Origin: a virus
Strand: one strand, 5' to 3'
Length of the DNA stretch: 24,587 nt
Virus record (IMG/VR): IMGVR_UViG_3300034272_001278
Coordinates: 1-24,587 of that record
The stretch's first letter is position 1, and the number at the start of each line of letters is the position of its first letter. Both the position numbers and the translations under genes were made by a program. Positions 21,810 to 24,587 of the stretch are shown piece by piece. The notes below the pieces were generated by a model that did not search any database, had not been told where the DNA came from, and saw only the letters and a program-made list of their open reading frames with translations.

Positions 21810-22084
21810 TGTATATACTAACTCTCAAGGACAAAAAAGAAGAAGGAGCATATGCAGTAGAAACTTCTGATGGAAGTAAAGTTTTGCAAATGTTTGTTGA
21901 CGAGGATGATGCTCTTCGTTATATTGGTCTTCTTGAAGCTGATGGTTTTCCTGAAATGCAACTAGTGCAAATTGAAGAAGAGGATGCCATCATTGCCTGT
22001 GAGAATTTTGGATATAATTACTGTGTAATAACCCCTGACGATTTTGTAATTCCTCCTGATACTGTTTCTTATGATTTTATTTAA
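21809..22084 (+). CDS. DUF3110-like small protein between gp47 and gp46
   Basis: The 91-residue protein has the layout that I associate with DUF3110, a small family best known from cyanobacteria and plants. It has an N-terminal strand (MYILTLKDKKEEGAYAVETS), then VLQMFVDEDDALRYIGLLEA with DGFPEMQLVQI, the ferredoxin-like 'EDEDDA-RY--LLEA--FP' signature, and a late GYNYCVITPDDFVIPPDTVS segment. It overlaps gp47 by one base and gp46 by 14 bases, so it is deeply embedded in the nuclease operon and would be made in step with it. Its function is unknown. The cyanobacterial family affinity supports a cyanobacterial host and suggests acquisition from one. A modulatory role for the gp46-47 nuclease is a positional guess. 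Confidence 0.8.
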   Translation: MYILTLKDKKEEGAYAVETSDGSKVLQMFVDEDDALRYIGLLEADGFPEMQLVQIEEEDAIIACENFGYNYCVITPDDFVIPPDTVSYDFI

Positions 22085-23783
22085 GTCTGTAACGTACTCA
22101 AATTTTCTTGCTGTAGGGAATACTCCCACCACGATCAACTTAAACGACGCCAATACTACTCTAATCGTTGGAACCAATGGTGCTGGTAAGAGTACTATAA
22201 TTGAAGCTATTGTGTTTGCTTTATTTAATAAATCTTTTCGTAAAGTAAATAAAAATCAGCTTATCAATTCAATCAATGAGAAAGATTGTAAAGTAGAAAT
22301 TGAGTTTAGTATTGGATCAAAAGAATACAAAATTATACGAGGATTGAAGCCAAATATTTTTGAAATTTGGATTGATGGTAAAATCCTAGATCAAGTGGCT
22401 GCTGCATCAGATCAACAAAAGTACTTGGAGCAAAATATTCTAAAACTAAATTACAAATCTTTTACTCAGATTGTAATCTTGGGCTCCAGTACATTTGTGC
22501 CATTTATGCAACTTCCTGCAGCACACCGTCGAGAAGTTATTGAAGATCTTTTGGATATTCGTATATTCTCTACGATGAATGTTATCCTAAAAGATAGAAT
22601 TAAAACTAATAATGATAACATCAAGACGTTTGAGACTGAAATTGATTTTCTAAAAGAAAAAGTTAAAATGCAAAAGGATCATATTGATTATATTGCAGGA
22701 CAGTCTCAAAAAAGCATTGATGAAAAAAATGAACAGATACTAGATTATGAACAGCAGATCAAAGAATGCAATGAGCAGTACGATGAGTTATGTCTGCAAT
22801 TAGTTGCTAAAAATGATGAGCTTATACAACTACCTAAAGTAAATATCAAAGAACTAGACAAATATAAAACTAAATTTTCTACCAAACTAACGGATCACAA
22901 GAGTAACATAAGTTTCTACAATGACAATGATGTTTGTCCAACCTGTCATCAAGATTTAACCGAGGAAGTAAAAGAAACTCACATTTCAAAGTGTAATACA
23001 GAAATTACTAAATTGGAATCTGCTATTTCTGAAGTAGAAACTGAGATTGAAAAAGCACAGGAAATTATTGAACAGTCACAAAAAATTCTGAATGATATCA
23101 ATGACTTGAACATTAAAATTGCAAGTCAAAATTATAACTGCAAAAGTCTAACTAAATTTATTGATTCTTTGAAAGATGAAATCCAAAAAATTTCTGAGTC
23201 CGATAAAGACATTGCTATCGAAAAACAAAAGTTGACTACTCTAGCTTCTGAAGGTGTTACTCTAAAGAAGCAAGTTGACAAAATGAAAGCTAATAAGACT
23301 TATTATGAAATCGTATCTACACTACTAAAAGACACTGGAATCAAATCAAAGATCATCAAAAAATATCTTCCTGTGATGAATCAACTTATCAACAAATATC
23401 TTCAGTTGATGGACTTCTATGTTAACTTTAACTTAGACGAAAACTTTGAGGAAACTATTAAATCTAGATTTCGTGATGAATTTAGTTACAGCTCTTTTTC
23501 TGAAGGAGAAAAAATGCGAATTGATTTATCTCTGATGTTCACTTGGAGATCTGTTGCTAAACTTAAAAATTCTGCCAGCACAAATTTATTGATTCTTGAC
23601 GAAGTATTTGATAGCTCACTTGATACAGCTGGAACTGAAGATTTCCTGAAAATTATTCGTGGTATAGATAGTGATACTAATGTATTTGTCATATCACATA
23701 AAGGAGATGTACTGAATGATAAATTTGAAAAAGTTCTTCAGTTTGAAAAAGTTAAAAACTTTAGCAAGGTAACCGAGATATAA
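22071..23783 (+). CDS. 46: Recombination endonuclease subunit gp46 (Rad50/SbcC-type)
   Basis: This is the ATPase partner of gp47. The 570 residues (T4, 560) show the SMC/Rad50 plan: Walker A GTNGAGKST (34-42), a Q-loop region near 133, two coiled-coil arms (about 170-285 and 300-420), a zinc hook CPTC (C289, C292) at the apex, the ABC signature FSEGEKMRIDLSL near 476 and Walker B LLILDEVFDSSLD near 507, followed by the VFVISHKGD switch. The ATG at 22071 lies 14 bases inside the DUF3110-like gene. The gene ends before a strong hairpin and the next early promoter. Confidence 0.96.
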   Translation: MILFKSVTYSNFLAVGNTPTTINLNDANTTLIVGTNGAGKSTIIEAIVFALFNKSFRKVNKNQLINSINEKDCKVEIEFSIGSKEYKIIRGLKPNIFEIWIDGKILDQVAAASDQQKYLEQNILKLNYKSFTQIVILGSSTFVPFMQLPAAHRREVIEDLLDIRIFSTMNVILKDRIKTNNDNIKTFETEIDFLKEKVKMQKDHIDYIAGQSQKSIDEKNEQILDYEQQIKECNEQYDELCLQLVAKNDELIQLPKVNIKELDKYKTKFSTKLTDHKSNISFYNDNDVCPTCHQDLTEEVKETHISKCNTEITKLESAISEVETEIEKAQEIIEQSQKILNDINDLNIKIASQNYNCKSLTKFIDSLKDEIQKISESDKDIAIEKQKLTTLASEGVTLKKQVDKMKANKTYYEIVSTLLKDTGIKSKIIKKYLPVMNQLINKYLQLMDFYVNFNLDENFEETIKSRFRDEFSYSSFSEGEKMRIDLSLMFTWRSVAKLKNSASTNLLILDEVFDSSLDTAGTEDFLKIIRGIDSDTNVFVISHKGDVLNDKFEKVLQFEKVKNFSKVTEI

Positions 23784-23794
23784 GTAATGCTTAT

Positions 23795-23825
23795 AGCCCA
23801 ACCCATTGACAAGATGGGTTGGGCT
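23795..23825 (+). terminator. 12-bp perfect stem-loop after gp46 (possible terminator or processing site)
   Basis: AGCCCAACCCAT (23795-23806) pairs perfectly with ATGGGTTGGGCT (23814-23825) around a seven-base loop (TGACAAG). No T-tract follows on either strand, so a classical intrinsic terminator is not proven. An RNase III-type processing site or mRNA 3' protector is equally likely. The loop holds the core of the -35 box of the following promoter. Confidence 0.6.
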
Positions 23826-23834
23826 TGGTAGTAT
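23806..23834 (+). promoter_or_regulatory. Sigma-70 early promoter for the peptidase-like gene
   Basis: TTGACA (23806-23811), a 17-base spacer ending in TGG, and TAGTAT (23829-23834) make an extended -10 promoter. The predicted start is near 23841, 17 bases before the ATG. The -35 sits in the loop of the 12-bp hairpin, and the right arm of the stem falls within the spacer. Confidence 0.75.
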
Positions 23835-23857
23835 AAGTGCAACGAATTGAGGCACCT

Positions 23858-24587
23858 ATGTCCGACATCCAACAGTCCAAAAGTATTCTTGCGAAGCTTC
23901 TTGCCACTGAAAACCTCACTGTAGAGCATCGGTCTGTTCCTACTGCCAGTTTTGATACTCACAACCGAGTTCTAACTCTGCCCATCTGGGAAGGCACTTC
24001 TAATGATGTATACGACCTTCTCGTGGGCCATGAAGTTGGTCATGCCATCTACACTCCAGATTTGTATGGAAGTGAGCTGAATCTTCCTCAAGGGTATTTG
24101 AATGTTGTCGAGGATGCTCGTATTGAGAAGCTGATGAAGCGAAAGTATCCTGGCCTTGCTCGTGCATTCTATCGTGGATATTCAGAACTCAATGACAAAG
24201 ATTTCTTTGAGATTGATTCTATTGATATCAATCAACTTAAGTTTATTGATAAAATCAATCTTTATTTTAAACTTGGCAATGTCAATAAAGCAATGTTTAT
24301 TAACTTCACTCCAGAAGAAAAAGTAATTGTTGATAAAGTTGCAAATGTAGAAACTTTTGATGATGTAGTGAACATTGTCAAAGAACTTGTAGAACATACT
24401 GAACATGAAGTAGAACTTCAATTCCAGATTTTTTCATCATCTGGGGATGATACTGATGGAGAAGTAGAACAATCTGATTCTGGTGAGAATCGAAGTCTCG
24501 ATAGTAATGTTAGTGATAGCCAGAATCAAAATTCTACTCAATCAGATTCTGACAAAAAAGAAGATACTCCTAAAGAAGCTACTCCTT
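23858..24587 (+). CDS. HExxH metallopeptidase-like protein, partial (3' end outside window)
   Basis: The frame is open from ATG 23858, with GAGG five bases upstream, to the window edge, giving 243 residues without a stop. Residues 56-63 read VGHEVGHA, a zincin HExxH motif (H58, E59, H62), and NVVEDARIEKLMKRKYPG at 82-99 supplies a likely third zinc ligand, E85. This spacing suits a gluzincin-type site. A middle helical region (FTPEEKVIVDKVANVETFDD) leads to an acidic, Ser, Asp and Gln-rich linker from about residue 205 that is still running at the edge. That plan resembles proteins with an N-terminal zincin-like or CobT-like part, an acidic linker and a C-terminal von Willebrand A domain. The C-terminal domain is not visible, so this is inference. 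It has its own early promoter. Confidence 0.8.
   Translation, partial: MSDIQQSKSILAKLLATENLTVEHRSVPTASFDTHNRVLTLPIWEGTSNDVYDLLVGHEVGHAIYTPDLYGSELNLPQGYLNVVEDARIEKLMKRKYPGLARAFYRGYSELNDKDFFEIDSIDINQLKFIDKINLYFKLGNVNKAMFINFTPEEKVIVDKVANVETFDDVVNIVKELVEHTEHEVELQFQIFSSSGDDTDGEVEQSDSGENRSLDSNVSDSQNQNSTQSDSDKKEDTPKEATP

Noticed and set aside
1-24587. tRNA genes, CRISPR arrays, insertion sequences, integrase or attachment sites, photosynthesis genes
   Set aside because: No cloverleaf-type sequence, regular spaced repeats, transposase or integrase motifs, or psbA/psbD-like coding sequence was seen in this window.

Overview
This window is part of the genome of a marine T4-like myovirus, most likely a cyanophage infecting Synechococcus or Prochlorococcus. 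The evidence is the T4 gene order 13-14-15-16-17-18-19-20-67-21-22-23-3-uvsY-uvsW-55-47-46, all on the + strand. The DNA is AT-rich, genes are tightly overlapped, and a cyanobacterial-type DUF3110-like gene lies between genes 47 and 46. There are no tRNA genes, CRISPR arrays, insertion sequences or rRNA. No gene-free stretch exceeds 150 bases.

Layout. 1-1197: the C-terminal part of a large repeat-rich fibre or whisker-like virion protein, in the place where T4 has wac. 1224-4585: a small coiled-coil protein, then neck proteins gp13 and gp14, tail terminator gp15 and small terminase gp16. 4606-7523: three accessory genes lying between the two terminase subunits (two virion-like beta proteins and one multidomain protein with DUF5661-like, Cys-rich and helical modules). 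7530-17250: gp17, gp18, gp19, gp20, gp67-like core protein, gp21 protease, gp22 scaffold and gp23 capsid, closed by a strong intrinsic terminator. 17319-20146: gp3, UvsY, UvsW and an Sm-like protein. 20293-23783: late sigma factor gp55, then nuclease gp47, the DUF3110-like protein and gp46. 23858-end: the start of a HExxH metallopeptidase-like gene with an acidic tail, cut by the window edge.

Regulation can be read from the sequence. T4-type late promoters (TATAAATA and one-base variants) stand before the coiled-coil/gp13 unit, gp18, gp20, gp67, gp22, gp23 and gp3, and perhaps before the 4606 gene. Several overlap the upstream stop codon. Three host-sigma-70-type early promoters share one design: TTGACA, a 17-base spacer ending in TGn, then a -10. 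One drives the gp55-47-46 unit and one drives the peptidase gene from within a 12-bp hairpin. The third points backwards (- strand) toward the Sm-like gene and uvsW, where no minus-strand ORF of 60 or more residues exists, so it may make an antisense RNA. This divergent pair around a C10 tract, next to an Sm-like gene, is the most interesting regulatory structure here.

Together the genes build the head (20, 67, 21, 22, 23), package DNA (16, 17), finish the neck and contractile tail (13, 14, 15, 18, 19, 3), and couple recombination-dependent replication (uvsY, uvsW, 46, 47) to late transcription (55). All family assignments come from reading motifs, lengths and synteny; no database search was run.
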